Source: Actinosynnema sp. ALI-1.44 (GTDB taxonomy: Bacteria > Actinomycetota > Actinomycetes > Mycobacteriales > Pseudonocardiaceae). From it: a stretch of DNA of 64,000 nt. Shown in pieces: positions 25,729 through 36,500 of this stretch (position 1 is the stretch's first letter; every line of letters starts with the position of its first letter). The DNA is taken from contig NZ_MTQO01000033.1 in the NCBI RefSeq assembly GCF_001984155.1, forward strand, positions 143,254-207,253. The letters run 5' to 3'. Both the position numbers and the translations under genes were made by a program. The notes beneath the pieces were generated by a model, which did no database searches, was not told the origin of the DNA, and saw nothing but the letters and a program-made list of their open reading frames with translations.

Positions 25729-26745
25729 GTGGTCATCAGAAAGGAAGTACCAGCCAACGGGGTGGTGGACGTCATCGGCTCCACCCCGCTGGTCGCGTTA
25801 CGCAACCTCGTGCCGGACGCCCAGTTCTCGGTGTACGGCAAGCTGGAGGCGCTCAACCCGGGCGGGAGCATCAAGGACCGGGTGGCCCGCGAGATGCTGT
25901 CCGGACTCGTCGACAGCGGCGAGCTGGTGCCCGGCGTGTCGGTCGTGGTCGAGTCCAGCTCCGGCAACCTGGGTATCGGCCTGGCCCAGCTGTGCCGGTA
26001 CTTCCGGCTCTCGTTCGTCTGCGTCGTGGACGCCCGGACCACCCCGCAGAACCTGGCGGTGCTGCGGGCGTACGGGGCCGAGGTGCACGTGGTGACCGAG
26101 CTCGACCCGGCCACCGGCGAGTACCTGCCAGCCCGGCTGCGCAAGGTGCGGCAGTTGGCTGAGGAGATCCCACACGCCTACTGGCCCAACCAGTACGGCA
26201 ATCCGCTCAACGCGTTGGCGCACGAGCGAACCATGCGCGAGATCATGACGCAGCTCGACCAGGGGGTCGGCTATCTGTTCTGCGCCACCAGCTCCTGCGG
26301 GACGCTGCGCGGCTGCGCGCAGTACGTCGAAGCCAACGGCCTGTCCACCCGGATCGTCGCGGTGGACGCGGAAGGCAGCGCGATCTTCGGCCGCAGGCCC
26401 GCCGCACGGCTGATCCCCGGGCATGGTGCCTCGGTTCGGCCGAAGCTCTACCGGGACGGCCTGGCGGACGAAGTCGTGCACGTGACGGACTTCGACTGCG
26501 TCCGCGGCTGCCGGCTGCTGGTGCAGCGTGAGGCCGTCCTCGCCGGGGGGTCGTCCGGCGCGATCGTGTCGGCCTTGCTGGGGATGGCCGAACGGATCCC
26601 GGCCGGGGCGACCTGCGTGCTGGTGCTGCCCGATCGGGGCGACCGGTACCTGGACACCGTCTACTCCGACGACTGGGTGTCGTACCAGTTCGGTGTGGAC
26701 GCCGCGGTGGGCGTGACCGACTGGGCGGAGGCTGTGCCGTGCTGA
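25729..26745 (+). CDS. sbnA: 2,3-diaminopropionate biosynthesis protein SbnA
   Basis: A 338-residue cysteine-synthase-family PLP enzyme. It has GSTPLVAL, the PLP lysine in LNPGGSIKDRVA, SSSGNLGIGLA, a serine-rich phosphate loop (ATSSCGTLRGC) and AGGSSGAIVSAL. Paired with an ornithine-cyclodeaminase-like dehydrogenase, it matches SbnA/VioB-type enzymes that join O-phospho-L-serine and L-glutamate to N-(1-amino-1-carboxyethyl)-glutamate. The GTG at 25729 has AAGGA eight bases upstream. One in-frame TTA codon lies at 25798. The stop overlaps the next start. The product of the pair would be L-2,3-diaminopropionate. Confidence 0.9.
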   Translation: MVIRKEVPANGVVDVIGSTPLVALRNLVPDAQFSVYGKLEALNPGGSIKDRVAREMLSGLVDSGELVPGVSVVVESSSGNLGIGLAQLCRYFRLSFVCVVDARTTPQNLAVLRAYGAEVHVVTELDPATGEYLPARLRKVRQLAEEIPHAYWPNQYGNPLNALAHERTMREIMTQLDQGVGYLFCATSSCGTLRGCAQYVEANGLSTRIVAVDAEGSAIFGRRPAARLIPGHGASVRPKLYRDGLADEVVHVTDFDCVRGCRLLVQREAVLAGGSSGAIVSALLGMAERIPAGATCVLVLPDRGDRYLDTVYSDDWVSYQFGVDAAVGVTDWAEAVPC

Positions 26746-27722
26746 TCCTGACCGAGAAGCAAGTTCGGTCCCTTCTGGATGACGACGACTCCGTCGTCCT
26801 CGATGTCGTGCGGCAGACCTATGTCCGGCACGCCGCGGGCAAGACCGTGGTGCCGCACTCGGTGTTCCTGCGGTTCGGCGACGACGACCGCAACCGGATC
26901 ATCGGCCTGCCCGCGTGGGTCGGCGGCGAGGAGCAGGCCGCCGGGTTCAAGTGGGTGGCGTCGTTCCCCGGCAACCTGGCGAGGAACATGCCACGAGCGT
27001 CCGCGGTGATGACGCTCAACTCGACGCGGACCGGCCAGCCGGAGGCCTTCCTGGCGGCGAGCGCGATCTCGGCACGGCGGACCGGGGCGAGCGCCGCGCT
27101 GGCCGCCGGGGTACTGGCGCCCGACGGCGTCGACCGGGTACTGCTCGTCGGCTGCGGTGTGATCAACTTCGAGGTGCTGCGGTACCTCACCAGCACGTGC
27201 CCGGACCTGCGCCAGGTGGCGCTGTACGACCAGGACCCCGGCCGTGCCGAGGTGTTCGGCGTTCGGGTGGAGCAGGCGTGGCCCCGGCTGCGTTGCCGTA
27301 CCGAAGACGACCTCGGCGCCGCGATGGGCCGGCACGACCTGGTGTCGCTGGCCACGACCGCGACCCGTCCGCACATGGACGCCAGTGCCTGCCGGCCCGG
27401 CAGCGTGGTGCTGCACGTATCACTGCGCGACCTCACTGCGAACTCGATCCTCGGCAGCCGCAACGTGGTCGACGACGCCGACCACGTGTGCCGGGCCGGC
27501 ACGTCGATCCACCTGGCCGAGCAGCAGGTGGACAACCGCGACTTCATCGGCCCGAGCATCGGCGAGCTGCTGGCAGACGGTGCCCGGCACGCGGACCCGG
27601 CCGCGGTGACCGTTGTCTCGCCGTTCGGGCTGGGCGCGCTGGACGTGGCGCTGGCCGCCGAGGTCTGCGCACAGGCCCGCGCGAAGGGCCTTGGCACGTG
27701 GATCGACGGATTCCTGTCCTGA
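26739..27722 (+). CDS. sbnB: 2,3-diaminopropionate biosynthesis protein SbnB
   Basis: A 327-residue ornithine cyclodeaminase/mu-crystallin-family protein. It shows the [10 protein letters not shown] substrate segment, [12 protein letters not shown], a Rossmann dinucleotide site near residue 135 ([14 protein letters not shown]), and VVLHVSLRD. SbnB-type members are NAD-dependent dehydrogenases that split the SbnA product into L-2,3-diaminopropionate and 2-oxoglutarate. The GTG start overlaps the sbnA stop by seven bases, showing tight coupling. The staphyloferrin B genes that accompany sbnA/sbnB in staphylococci are absent; here the amino acid most likely feeds the NRPS directly downstream. 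Confidence 0.9.
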   Translation: MLILTEKQVRSLLDDDDSVVLDVVRQTYVRHAAGKTVVPHSVFLRFGDDDRNRIIGLPAWVGGEEQAAGFKWVASFPGNLARNMPRASAVMTLNSTRTGQPEAFLAASAISARRTGASAALAAGVLAPDGVDRVLLVGCGVINFEVLRYLTSTCPDLRQVALYDQDPGRAEVFGVRVEQAWPRLRCRTEDDLGAAMGRHDLVSLATTATRPHMDASACRPGSVVLHVSLRDLTANSILGSRNVVDDADHVCRAGTSIHLAEQQVDNRDFIGPSIGELLADGARHADPAAVTVVSPFGLGALDVALAAEVCAQARAKGLGTWIDGFLS

Positions 27723-27742
27723 CAGACAAGAGGGGTACCCCA

Positions 27743-27955
27743 ATGGACATCAGCCAAGTGGTCGGCGACACAGAGCAGTTCCGGGTCGTGGTCAACCACG
27801 AGGAACAGTATTCGATCTGGCCGGTCGGCCGGGCGTTACCCGTGGGCTGGCGCGAGGAGGGCACCGTCGCGAGCCGCGAGGAATGCCTTGAGCACATCGA
27901 GGTCGTGTGGACGGACATGCGGCCGCTGAGCCTACGGGCAGCGGGGCGGGACTGA
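27743..27955 (+). CDS. mbtH: MbtH-like protein
   Basis: A 70-residue MbtH-like chaperone of adenylation domains: [28 protein letters not shown], with the conserved NxExQxSxWP and PxGW motifs, then a C-terminal [10 protein letters not shown]. Such proteins bind A domains and are often required for their solubility or activity. GAGGGG lies seven bases before the ATG. Codon 32 is TTA. The NRPS gene begins two bases after the stop, a common arrangement. Confidence 0.96.
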   Translation: MDISQVVGDTEQFRVVVNHEEQYSIWPVGRALPVGWREEGTVASREECLEHIEVVWTDMRPLSLRAAGRD

Positions 27956-27957
27956 CG

Positions 27958-30900
27958 ATGAGCGTCGACAGCATCGACACAGTCACGGATGATCCCGCCG
28001 GCTCACCCGCGGACTGGCCGGGCACCGGCCCGACCGGCGAGGTGGGCACCACGGTGCGGCCGAAAGTGGCAGGCGGCCTGGCCGCGCTGGCGGCGCGCCA
28101 GGACACCACGGTGTCGGAGGTCCTGCTGACGGTGCTGGAGGTACTGGTCAACCGCCACACCGGGCAGTCCGCTGTCGTGGTGGGCACGGTGCGGTCCGGC
28201 GCGGTCGCGATCACCACCCGCGAGGTCGGCCCCGATATGCCCTTCACCGAACTCATGGGCGGCCTGCGGGTCGCGCACGAGTCACCGGTGGATGTGCTGT
28301 TCGGTCACGAGAGCGACCGTGTCGCCGACGAGATCTACCCAGCGGCAGGCCTGACGGTCTGGGTTGCTGACCGGGCCGACCGCGGGATCGATGTCCGGTT
28401 GACGTACGCCACGGCGTTGTTCCGGTCGTCCACGCCACAGCGGATGGCTGATCACTTCCAGCGACTGCTCGCCTCCGCGGTGCGCAAGCCGAGCACCCCG
28501 GTAGGACGGCTGCCGATCCTCCCCGCCTGTGAGCAGCGCTGGCTGCTTGAGGCGGCCGACGGCGAACGACGGCCGCGTACCGCCGCCTGCTTGCACGATC
28601 TCGTCACCGCGCAAGCGGTTCGCCGGCCCGCTGCGGTGGCTGTGATCGACCGCGCGGGCAGGCATACCTACCGAGAGCTGGACGACCGGTCCAGCAGACT
28701 CGCGCATCACCTGCGTGCCCACGGGATCAGGCCGGAGTCGGTGGTCGCGGTCTGCCAGGACCGTGGTTTCGACCTGGTGGTCAGCCTGCTCGCGGTGCTC
28801 AAGGCCGGTGGCGCCTACCTGCCGCTGGACCCCGAGCACCCGGTCGACCGGCTCGAGTGGATGATCGCGGACTGCGCGCCCGCGGCCGTGCTCACCTCGT
28901 CGGACGTGCTGGGGGAGTGCGGCGCACCAGTGATCCGGGTGGACCGGACGGACCTGACCGGCCGGTCTCGCATCGCGCCGGTCAGCGGGGTGGGTCCGGC
29001 CAACTTGGCTTACGTGGTCTACACCTCCGGGTCGACTGGCAGGCCGAAGGGCGTCGCGGCAACGCACGCCGGGATCCGCAACCGGGTGCTGTGGGCGGTG
29101 GACGAACTCGGCCTCGGCGAGACCGACCGGGTGCTGCAGAAGACCACGATCTCGTTCGACGCCGCAGGCTGGGAGATACTGGCGCCGCTGGTGGCCGGTG
29201 GCACCGTGGTGGCGGCACCGCCTGGGGCGCAACGGGATCCGGTCGAACTGGTCCGGCTCACCGCCCACCACCGGATCACCGTCGCGCAGTACGTGCCGTC
29301 GGTGCTGGCCCAGGTGGTGGCGGAACCCGGCCTGACCGAGTGCACGGCACTGCGGATGGTGTTCTCCGCGGGAGAGGCATTGCCGGCCTCGCTGGCCGAC
29401 CAACTGCTGCGCCGGACCGGCGCGCTGCTGTACAACACCTACGGGCCGACCGAGTGCTCCATCGACGCCACCGCGAAACGCTGCGGCATCGGCGAGCCCG
29501 GCCCGGTCGTCTCGATCGGGGCACCGCTGAGCAACACCCGCGTGCTCGTGCTCGACCAGTACGGCAACCTCGTGCCAGTCGGGGTGCCAGGGGAGTTGCA
29601 CATCGGTGGCGTGGGGGTGGCGCGTGGGTACGTCGGGCGCCCAGCGCTCACCGCGGAACGTTTCGTCCCTGATCCGTACGCGGCCGACGAGGGTTCACGG
29701 TTGTACCGCACGGGCGACCTGGTCCGCTGGCGCGCCGACGGCATGCTGGAGTTCCTTGGCCGGCTCGACCGGCAGGTCAAGATCAACGGTGTTCGGGTGG
29801 AACCCGGCGAGATCGAGGGCTTGCTGCGGGAACATCCCGAGGTGCGGGCCGCGGCGGTGAAGCCGTGGGACACCGGTGACGGCCTCACTCTCGTCGGATA
29901 CGTCGCCGCGACGCCTGCCACGGACATGGCCGCGATCCGTGCCTTCGCCGATTCCCGGCTGCCGAAGGCCATGGTTCCCGCGGTGTACGTCCGGCTGGAC
30001 GAGTTTCCCCAGACAGCCAACGGAAAGCTCGACTACGCCCAACTTCCCGCACCCTCGCGCCGCACATCGGGCGCCGAGCGGGTGGCCCCGCGTGACGCCA
30101 CCGAACTGGTGGTCGCCCGGATCTGGTCGGAGGTGCTGGGACCGGCCGCCGGTGATTTCGGCGTGCACGACGACTTCCTCAGCCTCGGCGGTCACTCACT
30201 GCTGGTGGCCAAGGTCGCCGCCCGGCTGCGACAGGCCGTGGGCGTGGACATCCCGTTCGCACGCGTGTTCAACGCACCGACGATCGCCGAGCTGGCCCGC
30301 GTCGTGGCCACGGCACCGCAGGCGGCAAGCGAAGCGCCCGTACCGGTCGACCGCAGCGGTCGTCTGCCACTGTCGCCTGCCCAGCAACAGCTGTGGTTGC
30401 TCGACCGGCTCAACCCAGCCGGACGCGAATACCTGCTCCCGGTGGCCCTCCGGCTGACGGGCGTCCCCGACGTGCCAGCCCTGCGTCAGGCCTTCACCGG
30501 GCTCGTGCGCAGGCACGAGATTCTGCGTACCCGCTACGAGGTTCACGGTACCGACGTGATTCAGGTGGTGGACGCCCCTGGCGCGTTCCCGTTGCGGACC
30601 ATCGATCTCTCCGGGATGACCGAAGACTCGGCGCTCGCGGCGCTGCGGTCCCACGCCGAGCAGGGATTCGACCTCGAACGGGAGCACCCGGTCCGGGCCG
30701 TGCTCGCCAAACTGGCCGAGACGGATCACGTGTTGCTGATCGTGGTGCACCACATCGCGGGCGACGGCTGGTCGATGGACCCGATGGCCCGTGACCTGGC
30801 CCAGTCGTACCAAGCCGCTGTCGAAGGACGCGATCCATCGCCGGCGCCGTTGCCGGTGCAGTACAGCGACTTCACCGTGTGGCAGCGGAAGCGGTCAACC

Positions 30901-33567
30901 GCGACTTCCGTGGCGTATTGGCGTGACGCTCTTGCCGATGTACAACCACTGTTGCTGCCAACCGATCGTCCCCGCCCGGCGGTCCAGGACACCACGGGCG
31001 AGCGGCATGGGTTCACCATCCCGGCAGCCCTGGCCGCCGTGCTGGCCGAGCTCGGCCAAACCAGGCAGGCCACCCCGTTCATGACCCTGCTCGCGGTGTT
31101 CAAGGTCCTGCTCGCCCGGTACAGCGGGCAGTTCGACGTCGCCGTCGGAGTGCCGGTGGCCCGCCGGGATCTGGTCGTGGTCGAACAGCTGATCGGCCAC
31201 TTCGTCAACACGATCGTCCTGCGCAGCAGGCTCGACGCGCGAGGCACGTTCGAGTCAGCGCTGGAACTGGTGCGGGACAACGCACTCACTGCCTACGGCC
31301 ACCAGGACCACCCCTTCGAGCAGTTGGTCGCCGAGCTGGCCCCGGACCGGGACCTGTCCCGCAACCCGCTGTTCCAGGTGATGTTCCAGGTGCACGACGA
31401 GACCCGGACGCCGTTCAGCCTGACCGGTCTGGACGTCCGCCCGTGCACGGTGGCGCCACCGGCCGCGATCGTGGACCTGGCGTTGGCGCTGGAGCGCCGC
31501 CCGGACGGCGCCTGGTACGGCGAGTTCGAATACGCCACCGCGCTGTTCGACGCTTCGACCGTGCAACGGATGGCGGAGAACTTCGTCCGGCTCATCACCG
31601 AGATCACGGCGCAGGACGGCACGCCCATCAGTGATCTGGATCTGCTCGGTGCGGGCGAGCGCACGTTGTTGGCGGCACAGTTCGACGACAAGCGGCCGCG
31701 AGCCGCGGAATGCCTGCACCGCTTGGTCAGCCGTCAGGCCGCCGAGACGCCGGACGCGCCCGCAGTCCGTTGCGGTGCGGGCAACCTGACCTACAGCGAA
31801 CTGGAGCAACGGGCCAACCAGTTGGCCGGCCACCTGATCGCGGCCGGTGCGCGGATCGGTGATGTGGTCGCCGTGGCCATGGACCGGGACGGCGGGCTCG
31901 TGGTCGCGTTGCTCGCGGTGCTCAAGGTCGGCGGCGTGTACCTGCCCATCGATCCACAGGACCCGCCCGAGCGGCTGACGTCGTTGACGACTCGGACCGA
32001 TGTCCGGTTCATCCTCACACGGCACCAGCACGCGGCCAGGCTGCGACCGCTCGGCGCGCCGGTGGTCGATGTCGACGCCGAGCGGGAGCGGATCGCGGCT
32101 CGACCGGCTGTGCCGCCGGACGTGCCGGTGCGGCTGGGCGACCTGGCATACGTGATCCACACATCGGGTTCCACCGGCCGTCCCAAGGCGGTGATGGTCG
32201 AGCACCGGTCCTTCGTGGAGCACTGCGCGGTGATGGCCGGGGTGTACCGGATGCGGCCGGGAACCCGGGTCGCGCTGATGGCCTCGACCACGTTCGACGC
32301 GTCCATGGACCAGATCGCCGCGCCGCTGATCTCCGGCGCCGCGGTGGTGATGGTCGACCTGAGGGCGTCGTTGCCCGACGAGATGCTCGACCGGTTGACC
32401 GCTGAACACGTGAACGTCATCGACGTGACCCCGGTGTACTACCGGGAGTTGCTCGACCACCTCAAGCCCGGCGACGGTCGGCTGGCCGAACTGGAACTGA
32501 TGAGCGTTGGCGGGGATGTCGTGACCTTCGCCGACGCCGCCCGATGGGCTGCGACCGGGCTGCCCGCCGGGTTCGCCTGCACGTACGGCCCGACCGAGGC
32601 CACGATCGCGTCCACGTACCACCTGGTGACCGCGCAAGAGCTGGCCGGCTGCGCGGCAGGTCGGTTCGTCCCGCTGGGCCGCGGGCTGATCGGCACGCCG
32701 CTGTACGTTCTGGACGAACGGATGAACCCGGTGCCCACCGGTGTGGCCGGCGAGCTGTACATCGGTGGCAGCCGGGTGGCCCGTGGCTACTTCGGGCAGC
32801 CGGGGATGACCGCCGATCGTTTCCCGCCGGACCCGTTCTCGGCCGAGCCAGGGGCGCGGATGTACCGCACCGGGGACCGCGTCCGCAGCCGCGCCGACGG
32901 AGTGGTCGAGTTCTTCGGCCGGGTGGACCGGCAGGTGAAGATCCGCGGCTTCCGGATCGAGCCCGGCGAGGTGGAGGCGACGCTGGCCGGCCACCCCGAC
33001 GTGGGCCGCGCGGCCGTGGTGGCCAAACAGTCACGTTCGGGTGACCACGTGCTTGTCGGGTACGTGGTGCCACGCGATCCCGCTGCGGCACCGGACATCG
33101 AACTGGTGCGGGAGTTCCTGGGCAGCAGGTTGCCCGCCCACCTGGTGCCCTCGTACCTGGTGATGCTGACGCGACTGCCGGTGACGCAGAACGGGAAGGT
33201 GGACCGCGACGCGCTGCCGGAGCCGGACGTCGGCGCCACCGGTGACCGGCCGAAGTACGAGCCGCCACGGGACGAGATCGAACGACGTGTCGCTGAGATC
33301 TGGCAGGAGCTGATGGGAATCGCCGAGATCGGGGTGCACGACGACTTCTTCCGGCTCGGCGGGCACTCCCTGCTGGCGACCAGGGTCTGCCTGCTGCTGC
33401 GGCGCGACTTCGGCGTCTCGGTCGGGCTGCGGGCGTTCATGCGGGCCGCGACCGTGGCCGGAGTGGCCGGTGTCGTGCGGGACGAGATGGACGAGGTGAT
33501 CTCCGCCCTGTCGGAGGAGGAGGTCGACGCCCTGCTGGGTGCTGACGAGAGGGACGGACATGAGTGA
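27958..33567 (+). CDS. Non-ribosomal peptide synthetase, (C remnant)-A-T-C-A-T
   Basis: A 1,869-residue two-module NRPS. Residues 1-190 resemble only the C-terminal half of a condensation domain and lack HHxxxDG. A1 is at about 200-690, with YTSGSTGRPKG and TANGKLD. T1 has Ser747 in LGGHSLL. C1 has H931-H932 in HHIAGDG. A2 is at about 1255-1735. T2 has Ser1804 in LGGHSLL. There is no epimerase or thioesterase. By alignment to the GrsA pocket, A1 reads DAWQFATIDK, close to glutamine codes. A2 reads DADDMVTIAK, with two extra acidic residues that may hold a basic side chain. These codes were extracted by hand. The stop overlaps the next NRPS start, so order of action is this protein then the next. 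Confidence 0.95.
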   Translation: MSVDSIDTVTDDPAGSPADWPGTGPTGEVGTTVRPKVAGGLAALAARQDTTVSEVLLTVLEVLVNRHTGQSAVVVGTVRSGAVAITTREVGPDMPFTELMGGLRVAHESPVDVLFGHESDRVADEIYPAAGLTVWVADRADRGIDVRLTYATALFRSSTPQRMADHFQRLLASAVRKPSTPVGRLPILPACEQRWLLEAADGERRPRTAACLHDLVTAQAVRRPAAVAVIDRAGRHTYRELDDRSSRLAHHLRAHGIRPESVVAVCQDRGFDLVVSLLAVLKAGGAYLPLDPEHPVDRLEWMIADCAPAAVLTSSDVLGECGAPVIRVDRTDLTGRSRIAPVSGVGPANLAYVVYTSGSTGRPKGVAATHAGIRNRVLWAVDELGLGETDRVLQKTTISFDAAGWEILAPLVAGGTVVAAPPGAQRDPVELVRLTAHHRITVAQYVPSVLAQVVAEPGLTECTALRMVFSAGEALPASLADQLLRRTGALLYNTYGPTECSIDATAKRCGIGEPGPVVSIGAPLSNTRVLVLDQYGNLVPVGVPGELHIGGVGVARGYVGRPALTAERFVPDPYAADEGSRLYRTGDLVRWRADGMLEFLGRLDRQVKINGVRVEPGEIEGLLREHPEVRAAAVKPWDTGDGLTLVGYVAATPATDMAAIRAFADSRLPKAMVPAVYVRLDEFPQTANGKLDYAQLPAPSRRTSGAERVAPRDATELVVARIWSEVLGPAAGDFGVHDDFLSLGGHSLLVAKVAARLRQAVGVDIPFARVFNAPTIAELARVVATAPQAASEAPVPVDRSGRLPLSPAQQQLWLLDRLNPAGREYLLPVALRLTGVPDVPALRQAFTGLVRRHEILRTRYEVHGTDVIQVVDAPGAFPLRTIDLSGMTEDSALAALRSHAEQGFDLEREHPVRAVLAKLAETDHVLLIVVHHIAGDGWSMDPMARDLAQSYQAAVEGRDPSPAPLPVQYSDFTVWQRKRSTATSVAYWRDALADVQPLLLPTDRPRPAVQDTTGERHGFTIPAALAAVLAELGQTRQATPFMTLLAVFKVLLARYSGQFDVAVGVPVARRDLVVVEQLIGHFVNTIVLRSRLDARGTFESALELVRDNALTAYGHQDHPFEQLVAELAPDRDLSRNPLFQVMFQVHDETRTPFSLTGLDVRPCTVAPPAAIVDLALALERRPDGAWYGEFEYATALFDASTVQRMAENFVRLITEITAQDGTPISDLDLLGAGERTLLAAQFDDKRPRAAECLHRLVSRQAAETPDAPAVRCGAGNLTYSELEQRANQLAGHLIAAGARIGDVVAVAMDRDGGLVVALLAVLKVGGVYLPIDPQDPPERLTSLTTRTDVRFILTRHQHAARLRPLGAPVVDVDAERERIAARPAVPPDVPVRLGDLAYVIHTSGSTGRPKAVMVEHRSFVEHCAVMAGVYRMRPGTRVALMASTTFDASMDQIAAPLISGAAVVMVDLRASLPDEMLDRLTAEHVNVIDVTPVYYRELLDHLKPGDGRLAELELMSVGGDVVTFADAARWAATGLPAGFACTYGPTEATIASTYHLVTAQELAGCAAGRFVPLGRGLIGTPLYVLDERMNPVPTGVAGELYIGGSRVARGYFGQPGMTADRFPPDPFSAEPGARMYRTGDRVRSRADGVVEFFGRVDRQVKIRGFRIEPGEVEATLAGHPDVGRAAVVAKQSRSGDHVLVGYVVPRDPAAAPDIELVREFLGSRLPAHLVPSYLVMLTRLPVTQNGKVDRDALPEPDVGATGDRPKYEPPRDEIERRVAEIWQELMGIAEIGVHDDFFRLGGHSLLATRVCLLLRRDFGVSVGLRAFMRAATVAGVAGVVRDEMDEVISALSEEEVDALLGADERDGHE

Positions 33568-36500
33568 GGACAAGGCAGTCCGGGCCGCCCGGTTGCGTAC
33601 CCGGCTGCTTGAGCGTCGGCTGGCCGCTCAGCGCATCACGCGTGCGGACCGGACCAAGCCGTTGCCGCTGTCGTTCGCGCAGCAACGGTTGTGGTTGCTC
33701 GAACAGTTACGGCCGGGCGGGCTGGAGTACCTGATCCCAGTGGCGTTGCGGATCGAGGGCGTGCTCGACGTGGCCGCACTGCGGCACGCGCTGGACCGGG
33801 TGGTGGCGCGGCACGAGGTGCTGCGCACCAGGTACGTCAGCGTGGACAACGTGCCGATGCAGGTGATCGACGAACACGCCGAGATCCGCGTCGACGAAGT
33901 CGATCTCCGTGAGCTGAAAGCCGGAGAGCGCGAGCGCCGCCTGACCGAACTGCTTGCCGCCGAAGGCAGGCGACCGTTCAGCCTGCAGGCCGAACTGCCG
34001 TTCCGAACGACCCTGTACCGGCTGACCGACACCGAGTCCGTCCTGCTCGTGACCGTGCACCACATCGCGTTCGACGGCTGGTCGGCCGACATCCTGCGGT
34101 CCGAACTGGTCACCGGGTACCAGGCGTGCCAAGCCGGAAGTCCCGATTCCGCACCGCCGCTGCCCGTGCAGTACGCGGACTTCGCCGCCTGGCAACGTGA
34201 ACAGAACACGAGCACCTCGCTCGGCTACTGGCGCGAGCAGTTGGCCGGACTCGGCGCGTTGCCCCTGCTGACCGACCGGCCGTACCCGCCGGAGTGGGAT
34301 CCGTCGGGCGCGGCGGTGCGGTTCGAGATCCCGGCCGAGCTGGCCGACGCGGCGACCGAGCTCGGGCGCGCACACGGCTGCACCCCGTTCATGGTCCTGC
34401 TTGCCGCGGTGCAGGCGTTGCTGGCCAGGCACACCGCACAGAGCGACGTGGCCGTGGGCACCCCGATGGCAGGCCGGACCGAGGCGGACGTCGCGGACCT
34501 GATCGGTTTCTTCACCAACACCCTTGTGCTGCGTGTGGACGTCAGCGAAGACATGTCGTTCGGCGACCTGCTCGCCAAGGTCGAACAGGCCACTCTGGAA
34601 GCGTTCGACCACCAGGACGTGCCGTTCGAGCAACTGGTGAACGAACTCCGGCCGACCAGGGACCTGGCTCGCAACCCGTTGTTCCAGGTGGCTTTCGTCT
34701 ACGAGGTGGACGCGGGCGGCTCGGGACTGTCGCGGGCCGCGCGGATCAGCGAGATCCCGGTGGAGTGGACACCGGCGAAGTTCGAGCTGACCTTCGCCGT
34801 CCGGCAGCGCCAGGACGGTGTGCTCGCCGCGCACATCGAATACGCCACCGCCCTGTTCGATCGATCCACAGCGAACTCGTTGGCGGAATGCCTTGTCGCG
34901 CTGCTGCGGGCGGTCACGGCCGATCCCGGGACCCTGATCGGCGAGATCGACCTGGGCGCCGGAAACTCCGCGCCGCGGCCGTCCTTGTCCGTGCCCGCAC
35001 CGGCTTGCCTGCACACGCTGGTGGAGCGACGCGCGCAGGAGCGGCCAGGCTCGGTCGCCATATCACACGGATCGACGAACGTGACCTATGCGCAGCTCAA
35101 CCGGCGAGCCAACAGGCTGGCGCACCACCTCATCGCACTGGGCGCCGGTCCGGGCTCACTCGTCGGTGTGCGGATGAACCGCGGCGAGTGCCTGGTCATC
35201 GCCCTGCTGGCGATTCTCAAGACAGGCGCGGGGTACCTGCCGCTCGACCCGGCGCAGCCCGCTGGCCGGACCGGCTTCATGGTCGACGACTCGGCGGTCA
35301 CCACCGTGCTGACCGAGCAGAGCCTGGCCAGTGACCTGGCCGGCACGGTGGACCACCTCGTGGTGCTCGACGACATGGGCCTGCGCTCGCGGCTGGCCGA
35401 TCTGCCCGACGTGAACCCGGCACCACGGGCGAGCCTGGACGATCTGGCGTACGTGATCTACACGTCCGGCTCGACCGGACAGCCGAAGGGCGTCATGGTG
35501 AGCCACCGAAACGTCGTCCGGCTGTTCGCCGCGGCCCAGCCGCGGTTCCACTTCGGACACGAGGACGTGTGGACGCTGTTCCACTCGTACGCCTTCGACT
35601 TCTCGGTGTGGGAGATCTGGGGCGCGCTGACGTACGGCGGCAGGCTTGTGGTCGTGCCGTTCGAGGTCTCCCGTTCGCCGGAGGACTTCGCGGCACTGCT
35701 GTCGGCCGAGGCGGTCACGGTGCTCAACCAGACGCCGTCCGCGTTCGCCAACCTGCTGGGCGTGCCCGCGGACCAGGTGGGACCGCTGGCGGTGCGGGCA
35801 GTGGTGTTCGGTGGCGAGGCGCTGGACGTCTCAGCGCTGGCGCCGTGGTTCGCCCGGTACGGCGACAAGGCGCAGATGATCAACATGTACGGCATTACCG
35901 AGACCACCGTACACGTCACGTATCGCGAGGTGGTCATCGCGGACACGGTCCGCCACGGCGGCGCCGGGCGCAGCCCGATCGGCGCACCGCTGGCCGACCT
36001 CGAACTGCACGTGCTTGACGCGGCCATGCGGCCGGTTCCGCCTGGGATACCGGGAGAGTTGTACGTGGGTGGCGCCGGACTGGCCCGTGGCTACCTGAAC
36101 CGGCCGCGGCTGACGGGCGAGCGGTTCGTGCCGGACGCGTACTCCGGGCGTCCCGGCGCGCGGCTGTACCGCACGGGTGACCGGGCCAGGCTGATGCCGG
36201 ACGGCGAGATCGAATTCCTCGGCCGGGTCGACGACCAGGTCAAGATCCACGGTTTCCGGATCGAGACGGGTGAGGTGGAGAGCGCGATCACCCAGTACGG
36301 CCCGGTGGAGGCCGCGGTCGTCGTGGCACAGGGCGACGGCGCGGACCGGCAGCTCGTGGGTTACGTGGTACCGCGGCGAGAAGCGGAGTTCGACGGGGGA
36401 GCGCTGCGCGCGTATCTGACCAGCAGGCTGCCCCGTTACATGATCCCGGCCCGGTTCGTGCGGCTCGATGTTTTGCCGTTGACCGCCAACGGAAAGGTGA

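Noticed and set aside
25729..27722. Staphyloferrin B-type siderophore locus from SbnA/SbnB
   Set aside because: No NIS synthetase, decarboxylase or siderophore receptor is nearby; the genes lead straight into mbtH and an NRPS.
31255..32994. 579-codon frame on the minus strand inside the first NRPS
   Set aside because: It lies wholly opposite conserved A and C domain coding, is His/Arg/Gly rich and has no domain: an antisense shadow typical of high GC.
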